From assembly GCA_015709715.1 (NCBI GenBank), contig CP054184.1, positions 1,225,001 through 1,289,000 on the forward strand: 64,000 nt of DNA, in the 5' to 3' direction. The notes beneath the pieces were generated by a model. It searched no databases. It was given only the letters and a program-made list of their open reading frames with translations, and had not been told where the DNA came from. Position numbers and translations under genes: made by a program. Shown piece by piece: positions 17,580-26,410 of the stretch. Origin of the DNA: Nitrospira sp. GTDB taxonomy: Bacteria; Nitrospirota; Nitrospiria; Nitrospirales; Nitrospiraceae. The stretch's first letter is position 1. Each line of letters opens with the position of its first letter.

Positions 17580-18202
17580 AGGAGCTCGGCCGCCGCCGTA
17601 AACCCCTTCAACCGTCCTTTGCGGAAGGCTTCGTCGAGCCGTCCCCGGAGCGTCCGCAGGCCGCCTTCATCACCGCGCGCCACCACCGACTGCGCCGCCA
17701 TCATCTGCAGAGCCACTTCGAGCAACCGCTGCTTGCGCTGCTCCATCTCGGGCGTCACGAACTCCTCGATGATTTCCGAGGCTCGCTCCTCGATGATCGG
17801 GACCTTGAAAGAATCGTAGCCCTGCTGCGCCACCGTCCGCTCCCGAATCACCGCCAACTCAGCCCTGATCCGCGGCAACATCGTCATCAGGACGGCGAAG
17901 ACTTCTTTCCGCCCCTCGTCGAACAGCTTCTTCTCCATTTCATCGAGGATGGCGGCCGGATCGACCGTCTCGCTCCGCGGCTCGTCTCCCCAATGCAAGC
18001 GGTCGTAGGTGCGTCGACGTTCCGGATCGCCGAGCACCTCATAGGCGGAGTTGATCTCGCGGATCTTGTCTTGAGCCTTCTGATCGTCGGGGTTCCGATC
18101 CGGGTGGTGCTGGAACACCAGCTTGCGGTAGGCTTTTTTGATCTCATCGTCGGAGACGTCGCGGGACAGGCCGAGGACGCGGTAGTAATCGACTCGCGGC
18201 AT
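17564..18202 (-). CDS. DnaJ-domain (J-domain) protein
   Basis: 212 aa. A classical J-domain fills residues 5-70 with HPD at 33-35 and the [19 protein letters not shown] helix. There is no Gly/Phe-rich region, zinc finger or DnaJ C-terminal domain, so this is a class-C J-protein that recruits DnaK to a specialised client. The rest is helical (about 85-205) and matches nothing I recognise. A TGG-TATAGT box lies 10 nt before the ATG, and there is no Shine-Dalgarno. Confidence 0.85.
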   Translation of the reverse strand: MPRVDYYRVLGLSRDVSDDEIKKAYRKLVFQHHPDRNPDDQKAQDKIREINSAYEVLGDPERRRTYDRLHWGDEPRSETVDPAAILDEMEKKLFDEGRKEVFAVLMTMLPRIRAELAVIRERTVAQQGYDSFKVPIIEERASEIIEEFVTPEMEQRKQRLLEVALQMMAAQSVVARGDEGGLRTLRGRLDEAFRKGRLKGFTAAAELLYERR

Positions 18203-18212
18203 AGTGGCGGCG

Positions 18213-18218
18213 ACTATA
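18213..18218 (-). promoter_or_regulatory. Extended -10 box of the J-domain gene
   Basis: Minus-strand TGGTATAGT ends 10 nt before the ATG at 18202. The same nonamer precedes the DUF3015 gene (1539-1547). No Shine-Dalgarno is present. Confidence 0.45.
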
Positions 18219-18243
18219 CCACGTCCGCCGACGGCCCTTCACC

Positions 18244-18272
18244 TTGACATGAATGCCGCCGCGCCGTAGCCT
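18244..18272 (+). promoter_or_regulatory. Sigma70 promoter of the MFS/pxp genes
   Basis: TTGACA (18244-18249), a 17-bp spacer and TAGCCT (18267-18272). It gives a leader of about 30 nt to the ATG at 18310 and rules out the upstream in-frame start at 18253. Confidence 0.6.
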
Positions 18273-18309
18273 GGCGCGGCATGGTGAGGCCAGATGGGAG
18301 GAGCAACGC

Positions 18310-19590
18310 ATGACGTGGACGGCAGGCATCACCCGCTACCAATGGCTGGTGTTGTTTGTCGCCTGGCTCGGTTGGGTGTTCGATGCCATGGACGCCACGA
18401 TCTACGCCATCGTCCTTCATCCGGCGCTACAAGACCTCTTGCAAGCGGGCGCGACCGGCAGCCCGGTCAGCGACGAACAGATCGGGTGGTACGGCGGCAT
18501 CGTCTTTTCGATCTTCCTGGTGGGCTGGGCAATCGGCGGAATCGGATTCGGCCTCGCGGCCGATTACTTCGGCCGGACCACCACTCTGGTCGCCACGATC
18601 TTGATGTACGCCGTCTTCACCGGGATGGCGGCGTTGTCCCAGGAGTGGTGGCACCTCGCGCTCTCCCGATTCTTGACCGCCCTCGGCATCGGCGGCGAAT
18701 GGGCGGCAGGTGCGGCCATCGTGGCCGAAACCTGGCCTGAGGACGCCCGAGCGAAGGCCGCCGGCATTCTGCAATCGGCCTGGGGCGGAGGCTTTTTCCT
18801 CGCCGCCGCCCTCAATTTGTGGATGAAGGACTCCGGCTGGCGGGCCTTGTTTCTCGTCGGCGTGCTCCCGGCCTTCGTCGCCCTCTTCGTCCGTTGGTGG
18901 GTAAAGGAGCCGGATCGCTGGATCCAAGCTCATGACCGTGAGTCGCGTTCAGCCCAGACGGCCTTCAGGCACCTGAAAGAATTGTTTCAGCCTGCGCTCC
19001 GACGGGGCACCCTGGTCGGCTCGACCCTCGCCTTCGTCGCGGTGTTCGGTTTGTGGGGAGCGACCAACTGGGCCCCCACCTTGGTCCGTGCCATGCCCGA
19101 CCTCCAAGGACAGGACCGGGCCGAGATGACCACGAGCGTGAGTTATGCCATCATGGCGCTGAATCTTGGAGCCATGGCCGGGTATCTGGGATTCGGTCCG
19201 CTGGCAGAGCGGCTCGGCCGGCGTCTCGTGTTCGCCCTGATGTGTGTGGGCAGCCTGGTCATGTTGCCGGCCACCTATTTTGTGCCGCACAGTTTTCCGG
19301 AAGTGCTGCTGCTCCTCCCGGTCCTGGGATTTTTCAACAACGGCATCTTCAGCGGTTTTCCGATTTATCTCCCTGAACTATACCCGACACGGCTGCGGGC
19401 GACCGGCGCGGGCTTCTGTTTCAACGTCGGACGGGTCCTGGCGTCGGCCGCTCCCTTCGTGACCGGCTGGCTCGTCACCACACTGGGCTCCTTCAACCGG
19501 GCCGCCGGCACGATCGCCTTGATCTACGTACTGGGGTTGCTCGTGCTGCCCTTCGCGCCGGAGACCAGAGGTAAACCGTTGCCGGAGTGA
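18310..19590 (+). CDS. MFS transporter (metabolite:H+ symporter type)
   Basis: 426 aa with about 12 membrane helices. The loop 2-3 motif (GLAADYFGRTTTL) and the ALGIGGEWAAGAAIVAETWP signature place it in the MFS branch of sialate, lactate and other organic-acid symporters. The start is set by a GGGAGGAG ribosome-binding site and by the promoter just upstream. The pxpB gene follows after 27 nt, so the transporter is probably co-expressed with 5-oxoprolinase. Uptake of 5-oxoproline or a related acid is a reasonable guess, not shown by sequence. Confidence 0.85.
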   Translation: MTWTAGITRYQWLVLFVAWLGWVFDAMDATIYAIVLHPALQDLLQAGATGSPVSDEQIGWYGGIVFSIFLVGWAIGGIGFGLAADYFGRTTTLVATILMYAVFTGMAALSQEWWHLALSRFLTALGIGGEWAAGAAIVAETWPEDARAKAAGILQSAWGGGFFLAAALNLWMKDSGWRALFLVGVLPAFVALFVRWWVKEPDRWIQAHDRESRSAQTAFRHLKELFQPALRRGTLVGSTLAFVAVFGLWGATNWAPTLVRAMPDLQGQDRAEMTTSVSYAIMALNLGAMAGYLGFGPLAERLGRRLVFALMCVGSLVMLPATYFVPHSFPEVLLLLPVLGFFNNGIFSGFPIYLPELYPTRLRATGAGFCFNVGRVLASAAPFVTGWLVTTLGSFNRAAGTIALIYVLGLLVLPFAPETRGKPLPE

Positions 19591-19617
19591 GCTGCGGCAA
19601 CCCCGAACCCGAGCACC

Positions 19618-20325
19618 ATGACCGATTCGCCGCCTGACGATCTGCCCCGCTTTCTGCCGCTCGGTGACCAGGCCCTCACGGTCGAATTCGGCCGGACCCT
19701 CGACCGTCGCACGAATGAGCTGGTCCTGGCCTTCGTTGCCGCAGCGGAAAAGGCGTGTCTCCCCGGTGTCATCGAAATCGTGCCGACCGCTCGTTCCGCG
19801 ACCCTCTACTTCAATCCGCTTGTGGCCGATGTGGACCGTCTGCAGGAATACCTTCGCCGGTTGGTCGAGCAGTCTCAGGCCCGTCCACGGCGATCACCCC
19901 GCCGTCACACTATTCCCGTGTGGTACGGCGATGAGGCTGGACCGGACCTGCTCGACCTGGCGCAATCCGTCGACCTGACAGCCGACGCCGTCATCGCCTT
20001 GCACGCCTCGGTGACCTATCGAGTCTTCATGTTGGGCTTCAGCCCTGGATTTCCCTATTTGGGCAGGGTCCCGGACCGCATCGCCGTTCCTCGACTGGCG
20101 ACGCCTCGCACCCGCGTCGAAGCCGGCTCCGTGGGCATTGCCGGCCCTCAAACGGGGATCTATCCGCAAAGCAGCCCGGGCGGCTGGCGCATCATCGGCC
20201 GCACACCGGTTCGGCTCTTTGCGCTGGACAGGCCTCACCCCTTTCTCTTGGCCCCAGGAGATCGGGTCCGCTTCGTACCCATCGGGAAGGAGGAGTTCAC
20301 CAGCCTGAACGGTCCCACGCCATGA
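19618..20325 (+). CDS. pxpB: 5-oxoprolinase subunit PxpB (KipI-like)
   Basis: 235 aa. The N-terminal PLGDQALTVEFG and the central GFSPGFPYLG motif are diagnostic of the KipI/PxpB family (AHS1 domain). With PxpA and PxpC it hydrolyses ATP-dependently 5-oxo-L-proline (pyroglutamate) to glutamate. The gene order B-A-C is complete: pxpA overlaps by 4 nt and pxpC overlaps pxpA by 11 nt, which supports one coupled operon downstream of the MFS gene. KipI homologues in Bacillus can also inhibit a sporulation kinase; that seems irrelevant here. Confidence 0.9.
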   Translation: MTDSPPDDLPRFLPLGDQALTVEFGRTLDRRTNELVLAFVAAAEKACLPGVIEIVPTARSATLYFNPLVADVDRLQEYLRRLVEQSQARPRRSPRRHTIPVWYGDEAGPDLLDLAQSVDLTADAVIALHASVTYRVFMLGFSPGFPYLGRVPDRIAVPRLATPRTRVEAGSVGIAGPQTGIYPQSSPGGWRIIGRTPVRLFALDRPHPFLLAPGDRVRFVPIGKEEFTSLNGPTP

Positions 20326-21098
20326 CGACGCACCGAACCATCGATGTGAATTGTGACTTGGGAGAGGGGCGCACGCCGGGCGAGCGACACCTGGAAACGC
20401 AGCTCATGGATATCGTCACCTCAGTGAACGTGGCCTGCGGAGTCCATGCGGGGTCGGCAGCGGTGATGCGGCAAACCGTACGGCTGGCCCATGCGCGCGG
20501 CCTGGCGATCGGAGCCCATCCGGGATTGGCGGACCGCGAACACAAAGGCCGGCGGGAACAGGCGCTTTCTCCCGACTTCGCACGCGAACTGGTCGCCGCG
20601 CAGGTGAGCGATCTCTTGGCCATTTGTCGCACGGAGGGGGCTCGACTCACCCACGTCAAACCACACGGCGCCCTGTACAACATGGCCGCCGGAGATCCTG
20701 CGCTCGCCGACGCAGTGGCCGCGGGCATCGCCCAGATCGGCCCGCAGCTGGTCTTGATCGGCTTGGCAGGGTCCCAACTGTTACGGGCAGGACGAGCTGC
20801 GGGAGTGACGGTAGCAGCCGAAGGGTTCGCCGATCGAGCCTACCGACCGGATGGGCAGCTCGTTGCACGGCACCTTGCCGGCGCCCTGATCGAGGAGGAA
20901 ACGGCGGTCGTCTCCCGCGCCCGCTCTCTCATCCTCCATGGGACCATCCAGGCGATCGACGGCTCGTTGTTGCAGATGCACATCGACACGCTCTGTCTAC
21001 ACAGTGACACCGCCGGCGCCGTCAGACTGGCCTTCGCCCTGCGCAAGATGCTGAAACAGGAAGGCATCACGGTACAGCGACTCCCCCATGCCGGCTAA
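20322..21098 (+). CDS. pxpA: 5-oxoprolinase subunit PxpA (LamB/YcsF family)
   Basis: 258 aa, slightly longer than typical PxpA (about 245-250). IDVNCDLGEG at the N-terminus, NVACGVHAG and THVKPHGALYN are the conserved LamB/YcsF motifs, a metal-dependent polysaccharide-deacetylase-like barrel. It forms the pyroglutamate-hydrolysing complex with PxpB and PxpC. ATGA overlap with pxpB. Confidence 0.92.
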   Translation: MTTHRTIDVNCDLGEGRTPGERHLETQLMDIVTSVNVACGVHAGSAAVMRQTVRLAHARGLAIGAHPGLADREHKGRREQALSPDFARELVAAQVSDLLAICRTEGARLTHVKPHGALYNMAAGDPALADAVAAGIAQIGPQLVLIGLAGSQLLRAGRAAGVTVAAEGFADRAYRPDGQLVARHLAGALIEEETAVVSRARSLILHGTIQAIDGSLLQMHIDTLCLHSDTAGAVRLAFALRKMLKQEGITVQRLPHAG

Positions 21099-22074
21099 CA
21101 ACCCCATCATCCACGTCCTACGCCCGGGCCTGTTGACCACGGTCCAAGACCTTGGCCGATTCGGCTACCAACGGTTCGGCGTGTCGGTGAGCGGCGCGAT
21201 GGACCGTTGGGCCCTGGCCGTGGGCAATCGGCTGGTCGGCAACCCCGATCACACCGCAGGCCTGGAAATCACCCTGCAAGGCCCGGAGCTGCTCTTCGAG
21301 CAGACGCTCGCCATCGCCATCACCGGAGCAGATCTCTCTCCCACCTGCGACGGCCATCCCCTCCCCCTGTGGACCCGGCTCACCCTGCCGGCTGGAAGCC
21401 GCCTGCAATTTGGGCGGCGGCGTCACGGCGCGCGCGCGTACCTGACGGTGAGAGGCGGCATTGAAAGTCCGCTCATGTTGGGCAGCCGGTCGACCCATCT
21501 GCGGAGTGGTCTCGGCGGTCCGGCCGGCCGCGCCCTACAGAAATGGGACCGGCTGATGGTGGGGAAGGCAGGAAAGCGACTCGGTTCACTCGAAGGGCAA
21601 TCGCTGCCGGACTTCCTTCGCCCGTCGTACTCCACCGCCCCGACCCTGCGGGTCATCCCAGGCCCGCAGGCTGAGTGTTTTCCGCCGGAAACCTTTCGGT
21701 TGCTGGCCGAGCAGCCCTATCGAATCACCGCTGACTCCGATCGCATGGGGTATCGCTTGCAGGGACAGGCCTTGCCCCCTCGCGACCCCACGGATATCGT
21801 CTCCGACGCGGTCACCTGTGGGGCGATCCAGGTTCCGGCCGATCAGCAACCGATTTTGCTCATGGCGGACTGCCAACCGACCGGCGGATACGCAAAGCTG
21901 GCCACGCTGGCCGGCATCGACCGCTCGCTCGCCGCACAAGTCCTTCCCGGCGATCATCTCTCCTTTGTTGTCATCCGGGCCCACGAAGCCATCGTCCTTG
22001 CGCGCGCGGCCCATGCGAAGCTGGACCGACTGCTTCCCGCTCACAACACACCGGGCGGCCTCGCATGGTTCTAA
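21088..22074 (+). CDS. pxpC: 5-oxoprolinase subunit PxpC (KipA-like)
   Basis: 328 aa. The N-terminal LLTTVQDLGRFGYQRFGVSV, followed by SGAMD, is the AHS2/KipA signature; SDRMGYRLQG and the GGYAKLATL segment near the C-terminus also match. The fold resembles carboxyltransferase domains of urea amidolyase. It starts 11 nt inside pxpA and ends the operon. The following 66-aa gene has its own promoter. Confidence 0.92.
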   Translation: MPANNPIIHVLRPGLLTTVQDLGRFGYQRFGVSVSGAMDRWALAVGNRLVGNPDHTAGLEITLQGPELLFEQTLAIAITGADLSPTCDGHPLPLWTRLTLPAGSRLQFGRRRHGARAYLTVRGGIESPLMLGSRSTHLRSGLGGPAGRALQKWDRLMVGKAGKRLGSLEGQSLPDFLRPSYSTAPTLRVIPGPQAECFPPETFRLLAEQPYRITADSDRMGYRLQGQALPPRDPTDIVSDAVTCGAIQVPADQQPILLMADCQPTGGYAKLATLAGIDRSLAAQVLPGDHLSFVVIRAHEAIVLARAAHAKLDRLLPAHNTPGGLAWF

Positions 22075-22105
22075 GTGAGAAAGCGACAGGTTTGAGGCCA
22101 AGTCC

Positions 22106-22133
22106 TTGACATGGTCGCGAAGAGACTTATGAT
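22106..22133 (+). promoter_or_regulatory. Sigma70 promoter, leaderless, of the 66-aa gene
   Basis: TTGACA (22106-22111), a 16-bp spacer and TATGAT (22128-22133). The ATG at 22140 lies where transcription should begin, so the mRNA is predicted to be leaderless. Confidence 0.65.
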
Positions 22134-22139
22134 GAAACC

Positions 22140-22340
22140 ATGAGCACAACAAGCGCCCCACGACAGATGACCTACGATGAAAAAAAGGCGGCCGAAGCCG
22201 CCTTCACGGGCCGTCCGTTCAACCCGCAATGGTCGGATGCGGCCCGACTTGTCTATGATGGCATTGTCGCTGCGATGGACAGGCAGGCTCGAGTCGCCGA
22301 TCATACGAACGACTTCGAGCCGGTAGGACCAGCGGCGTAA
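22140..22340 (+). CDS. Small conserved-looking hypothetical protein, 66 aa
   Basis: 66 aa, no signal peptide and no membrane segment. The sequence is polar with MTYDEKKAAEAAFTGRPFNP and VYDGIVAAMDRQARVAD; I recognise no family. It is supported by its own strong promoter that places transcription start at the ATG, and by codon use like its neighbours. It stands between the pxp operon and the convergent cca fusion gene. Confidence 0.6.
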   Translation: MSTTSAPRQMTYDEKKAAEAAFTGRPFNPQWSDAARLVYDGIVAAMDRQARVADHTNDFEPVGPAA

Positions 22341-22422
22341 CCGGGCCGGTTGCAGTCAGTTCCCCGAAGAGGGCGGATCTTCCGTCGGAGGCCCTTCTGC
22401 CCGGCCTCTGAAAGAAGCGCCC

Positions 22423-25098
22423 TCATCCCCCTCTGCCCTTCGTCTTCCGCTCAGCGAGGAACCGCTTGACCCAGTTGCGTTCCTCCTCCTCATTCGAGAC
22501 CTCGCCATCCAGCTTCGCATCGGTCAGTCGAGCCAGGATGGTCCGATACTCCGGTCCCGGCTTGAGTCCCAAAACCTTCAACTCCTTGCCTCCGAGCGTG
22601 GGCTTCACCAGGCGATAGGCCGTGAGATAGGACGCGATCCGACGCCTGGCCCATTCCGCCTTATTCTTCCCCATCAAGAACAGAAGGGTTTCATCGGACA
22701 ATCCCTCCAGCAATCGAACCGTGCCCGATGGACGAAGCGGGGCGCGCCGGTTCAGCTGCCGACTGATCTGTTGAGTGGAAAACCGCGCCGAAGTAAGAGC
22801 CGCTCGCTCTCCTTCCGTAAAGGGGAACCGCTCCAAGACCTCCCGCACCGCCTGATCGGGCAACATTTCGACCAACGCCATCGCATAGACCAGCCACCGG
22901 TCGATCGGCCGATCCAGACAGGAAAACCGGTGCCAGTCCAACGCCGATTCAATGTCGGCGAGGCGGCGATCCAAGCGGCCGGACCATTCGAGTTTCGGAT
23001 GGACGAATCGGAGCAATTCCAAGTCCGCAAGGCGGCGAACCGCATGTCGCGGCGTCCGTTCCGAAAAGAGCAGACGCAGCTCGTCCAAGAGCCGCTGTCC
23101 GGACAGTCGATGGAACAACTCCATTTTCACCGCGCCTTTGATCAACGCGAGCGTTTCCTTGCTCAGGTGAAATCCGAAGCGCAGTTCGAATCGAATCGCC
23201 CGAAAGACTCGCGTGGGATCCTCGACAAAACTCAAACTGTGCAGGACACGGATGATGCGTTCCTTCAAATCACGCTGGCCGCCGTAGAAGTCGATGAGCT
23301 GGCCGAATGCTTTCGGGTTGAGGCGCATCGCCAACGTGTTGATCGTAAAATCACGACGGTACAGGTCTTTCTTGATGGAACTTTGCTCGACCGTCGGCAA
23401 GGCCGTCGGGTACTCGTAATACTCCGTGCGGGCGGTCGCAATATCGAGCTTGAAGCGGTCCGGGAATACCACCACTGCCGTGCCGAACCGCTCGTGCACC
23501 CGCACGCGACCGTTGCGTTCCGTCGCCAGGGCACGGGCGAAAGCAATGCCGTCACCTTCCACCACCAAATCGATGTCGAGATTGTCGATCCCCAGCAAGA
23601 GGTCGCGCACGAACCCGCCCACCGCATAGGCTGTGCAGCCGAGGCGGTCGGCCAATTCCCCGGCCTCCTGCAGCAGATGCAACACGTGGTGCGGGATCCG
23701 TTCCCGCAACAATCCGGCCACATCGCGCCGCCGCACACCGCTCAGCGACTCGAGGGCCATCAGCGACTTGGGTTTGCTGCGCGCGGAGGCAAGCACATCC
23801 TCGTGCAGACTCCGGAGTAAATCGGTCCGCGTAATCACTCCGACCGCCTTCCCACCCGACAACACGGGAACGAATCGTTGGTTGAATTCGATCATGCGAC
23901 CTTCGATTTCGTGGAAGGGCGTGTCCGGCTGGGCGCAATACTGATCGCCCCGCGCGAGGTCTTCGAGCCGTTGTTCCCCTAGGCGATGGAACAGCGCCTT
24001 CTGGACGATCTCGCGCGAGATGAGGCCGGCATATCGATCCTTGGCGTCGAGGACCGGCAAGACGTTGACACCATACTTGGTCATTCGCCGTTCCGCCTCG
24101 ACCACCGACGCGTCCACGGAAATCGAAATCACCGGCTTCGTCATCACATCGGCCGCCACCATCGTGGGACGATAGCGTTGCGTGAGCAGCGCCGTCAGTT
24201 GCTGCTGCACCTCGACCAACGTCCGTCCCTTGATACTCGCCGCGGCAGCCGCGGCATGTCCGCCCCCGCCGAATTCCCGCGCAATCCAGGCGACGTCGAT
24301 TTCCGGACGCCGACTCCGTCCGATGACCTGCACCTTATCGTCCATCGCAATGGCGACGATGACGGCGTCCAACCCTTGCAATTCCGCGAGCCGTTGCGCC
24401 GCTTCCGCCAGATCTCCTTGGTATCGATCATAGGCGCTGATCGCGACCAGAATTTTCCTTCCTTCCAGGTAATAGATTTCCCCCGACTGCAGCAAATCAT
24501 TCAGGAGAGCGATTAGATCAGGATCCAAAGGGTGACGGAGGGTTTCCGCCACGACCGTGAGGTCGGCTCCGGCTCGCAGGACAAACGCTGCGGCCTCAAG
24601 ATCGCGCGGCGTCGTCGAGGGGTAAGCCAGCGACCCCGTTTCTTCGTAGAGTCCAAGCGCCAGCACCGTGGCCTCGAAGGAGGTCAGGGCCACCTGATCC
24701 GCTTTCAGCCGTTCGACGAGGATGGTCGTGGTCGCACCGACGGCCTGGAGCTGCCGATGCACCGTCCCTCGCCACAGCGAGGATGTCGAGCCATCGCTCT
24801 CGTCCGTCCCGTGGTGGTCGTAGATGATGACTTCCAGGTCCACTCGTGACGCCAGCTCGCGAAAGGGCCCGAGCCGTTCCGGTTCCTGCACATCCACCAG
24901 AATCAGCCGTCGGATCTGATCCGGGGCCACGTCCCTGAGCTTGGTCATGCCCAGGTCGTGGCTGGCGAGAAAGTGTCGCACCGCTTCCTGCGCGCCGCCG
25001 GGCAACACCAATAACGCGCCTGGATACAGCTTGCGCGCGCCGACCATGGAGGCAAGGCCGTCGAAATCTGCATTCAGGTGGGTCGTGATGACGTCCAT
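22423..25098 (-). CDS. DHH-CBS-tRNA nucleotidyltransferase (CCA-adding/poly(A) polymerase) fusion
   Basis: 891 aa with three modules. (1) A DHH phosphoesterase: HLNADFDG (His7, Asp11, Asp13), YDHHGTDE and the GGGGHA motif near 285. (2) Two CBS domains, about 315-440 (VMTKPVISI; FVPVLSGGKAVGVITRTDL), which usually bind adenosyl ligands. (3) A class-II nucleotidyltransferase: AVGGFVRDLLLG, the catalytic DIDLVV and RRDFTINTLA, then the tRNA-binding helices. Such fusions are known in deep-branching bacteria and probably add or repair the tRNA CCA end, with the DHH part perhaps removing nucleotides. The ATG at 25098 is preferred because a TAGAAT box ends 5 nt before it. Confidence 0.9.
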   Translation of the reverse strand: MDVITTHLNADFDGLASMVGARKLYPGALLVLPGGAQEAVRHFLASHDLGMTKLRDVAPDQIRRLILVDVQEPERLGPFRELASRVDLEVIIYDHHGTDESDGSTSSLWRGTVHRQLQAVGATTTILVERLKADQVALTSFEATVLALGLYEETGSLAYPSTTPRDLEAAAFVLRAGADLTVVAETLRHPLDPDLIALLNDLLQSGEIYYLEGRKILVAISAYDRYQGDLAEAAQRLAELQGLDAVIVAIAMDDKVQVIGRSRRPEIDVAWIAREFGGGGHAAAAAASIKGRTLVEVQQQLTALLTQRYRPTMVAADVMTKPVISISVDASVVEAERRMTKYGVNVLPVLDAKDRYAGLISREIVQKALFHRLGEQRLEDLARGDQYCAQPDTPFHEIEGRMIEFNQRFVPVLSGGKAVGVITRTDLLRSLHEDVLASARSKPKSLMALESLSGVRRRDVAGLLRERIPHHVLHLLQEAGELADRLGCTAYAVGGFVRDLLLGIDNLDIDLVVEGDGIAFARALATERNGRVRVHERFGTAVVVFPDRFKLDIATARTEYYEYPTALPTVEQSSIKKDLYRRDFTINTLAMRLNPKAFGQLIDFYGGQRDLKERIIRVLHSLSFVEDPTRVFRAIRFELRFGFHLSKETLALIKGAVKMELFHRLSGQRLLDELRLLFSERTPRHAVRRLADLELLRFVHPKLEWSGRLDRRLADIESALDWHRFSCLDRPIDRWLVYAMALVEMLPDQAVREVLERFPFTEGERAALTSARFSTQQISRQLNRRAPLRPSGTVRLLEGLSDETLLFLMGKNKAEWARRRIASYLTAYRLVKPTLGGKELKVLGLKPGPEYRTILARLTDAKLDGEVSNEEEERNWVKRFLAERKTKGRGG

Positions 25099-25103
25099 GC
25101 CGC

Positions 25104-25109
25104 ATTCTA
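25104..25109 (-). promoter_or_regulatory. -10 box of the cca fusion gene, leaderless
   Basis: Minus-strand GTTAGAAT ends 5 nt before the ATG at 25098 and lies inside the longer reading frame that starts at 25116, so it argues for the shorter protein. No Shine-Dalgarno is present. Confidence 0.5.
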
Positions 25110-25226
25110 ACAGCATTGTCCGGACGATTCAGGGCGGCTGCCGAGCGATTCTGCCGTCTACACAACCATGCCGCCTCCCGGTCCCGGAAGACGGCATGTG
25201 ATGGCTGGTGTTGGCCGGACCAGATG

Positions 25227-25544
25227 TTATCGCTGCTGCCGGTCGTGCTTTTGTCGGGCAATGTGGCGTGATGCCCGATCTTGCGCATGGTTGAGTTTCG
25301 TCCGCTCCCGTCTCGTCATGACGCCGTCCGACTTGGCTCGATCCTCCATTCGATTGATGTGCTCCTGCTGAGCATTCAGACGCCTGGCTTCGCGTTCGTT
25401 CAACTGTCCGCCGGCAATTCCCTGGTCGATGCGCTGCTCTTGATTGGCCTGCCGCTGATCGATGCCGGGCGTATTTGCTTGCGCGAATACCGATGAGGCA
25501 AGACACATCGACAACCCAACGACTCCCCAGATCACCTGCTTCAT
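25227..25544 (-). CDS. Exported small charged protein of unknown function
   Basis: 105 aa. A signal peptide (MKQVIWGVVGLSMCLASSVFA, cleavage after AQA or FA) is followed by a very polar, Gln/Arg/Glu-rich helical mature part with two similar segments: QRQANQEQRIDQGIAGGQL and then DGVMTRRERTKLNHAQD. Similar periplasmic proteins are common in Gram-negative bacteria, but I know no assigned function. The start is fixed by AGGAGG 5 nt upstream of the ATG and by the consensus promoter at 25593-25621. It is a single gene. Confidence 0.75.
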   Translation of the reverse strand: MKQVIWGVVGLSMCLASSVFAQANTPGIDQRQANQEQRIDQGIAGGQLNEREARRLNAQQEHINRMEDRAKSDGVMTRRERTKLNHAQDRASRHIARQKHDRQQR

Positions 25545-25592
25545 ACATCCTCCTGTGGGTGGGTGGAAGGCACGACCGTTGTTGGCTTTCAC

Positions 25593-25621
25593 AACGTACA
25601 GGGGAGGATGGTGGTTGACAA
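25593..25621 (-). promoter_or_regulatory. Sigma70 promoter of the small exported protein gene
   Basis: Minus strand TTGTCA (25621-25616), 17-bp spacer and TACGTT (25598-25593) preceded by TG (extended -10). The leader is about 40 nt and carries the AGGAGG site. Confidence 0.55.
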
Positions 25622-25660
25622 CGAAACGGCAGGTTTCGGACGCCTCTCTCGTCAACTCGA

Positions 25661-26404
25661 CTAGGGGGCTGGTTTCGCTGCCTGCAGAAAGACGATGTCG
25701 CCGTAATAGGCCACGGCCCGCTCCTGCGTGTTGTCCGTGTCCGTCATAATGGCGATACCGTTGATGGCCGGAGGATCTTCTCCGAATGCCAGCCGGTAGT
25801 CTTCATACACGTTGCGTTCTTCTTCGACCCATGCTCCGACTTTCGTGCTGCCGCTTTCGACCACGATCATCTTCGCGAAGTCGGTAAAGGCATTGTCCAC
25901 CAGCGTACCCACGGGACTCTTTCCATCCCAAATGTAGTTGAGCGCCGCGATGGGAATGGCGCCGAATAGGGCTTGCCCGGCCAGATACTTCAGTTTCTTT
26001 CCCAGACTAACCCGATCAGGCTCATAGGCAAACGTCACATAGAGTCTGGCAGGATAATCGTCCCCGGCTTTCCGCCGCACATCACCCTTCTCCAGCACGT
26101 TGCCGACCCGCCACCGCCACCGCAGGATCGGATAGGCGCGCGGATCGATCGTCACTTCCCTGATCAACCCTGAAGCAGACGACTCGCTGACCGCCTTGAC
26201 CACCGAAATGCCGTCATCCTTGACCAGCGAATAAACCGTGTGCCGTGCGATCTTGTTGAAAGTGAGCGGCTTCCACCCATCCGGCACCACCGTGCCTGCA
26301 CCGGCAGCGGAAAAGCGTCCCACTTCCAGCACAGTCGGCTCTTCCGCCGACGCGACAGATGCGCTGACCAGGCAGAAGCAGAGCGACCGCAGCAGAAGGT
26401 TCAT
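25661..26404 (-). CDS. DUF3047 exported protein
   Basis: 247 aa with a signal peptide ending near ASVASAEE. The mature part follows the DUF3047 pattern: VGRFS, a WKPLTF segment, ILRWRWRVGNVLEKGD, DDYPARLYVTFAY, LNYIWDGKSPVG and VESGSTKVGAWVEEERNVYEDY. The fold is probably a carbohydrate-binding-like beta sandwich; function is unknown. It is the last gene of a three-gene operon (TVP38-like, FAD disulfide reductase, DUF3047), 6 nt after the reductase stop. Confidence 0.8.
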   Translation of the reverse strand: MNLLLRSLCFCLVSASVASAEEPTVLEVGRFSAAGAGTVVPDGWKPLTFNKIARHTVYSLVKDDGISVVKAVSESSASGLIREVTIDPRAYPILRWRWRVGNVLEKGDVRRKAGDDYPARLYVTFAYEPDRVSLGKKLKYLAGQALFGAIPIAALNYIWDGKSPVGTLVDNAFTDFAKMIVVESGSTKVGAWVEEERNVYEDYRLAFGEDPPAINGIAIMTDTDNTQERAVAYYGDIVFLQAAKPAP

Positions 26405-26410
26405 CGTTTG

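Noticed and set aside
17165..18247. 360-codon frame spanning the amidohydrolase end and antisense to the J-domain gene
   Set aside because: Low-complexity basic sequence without family features; both genes it overlaps are convincing.
18253..18309. Earlier ATG for the MFS transporter
   Set aside because: It lies between the -35 and -10 of a consensus promoter, and the ATG at 18310 has a GGGAGGAG site.
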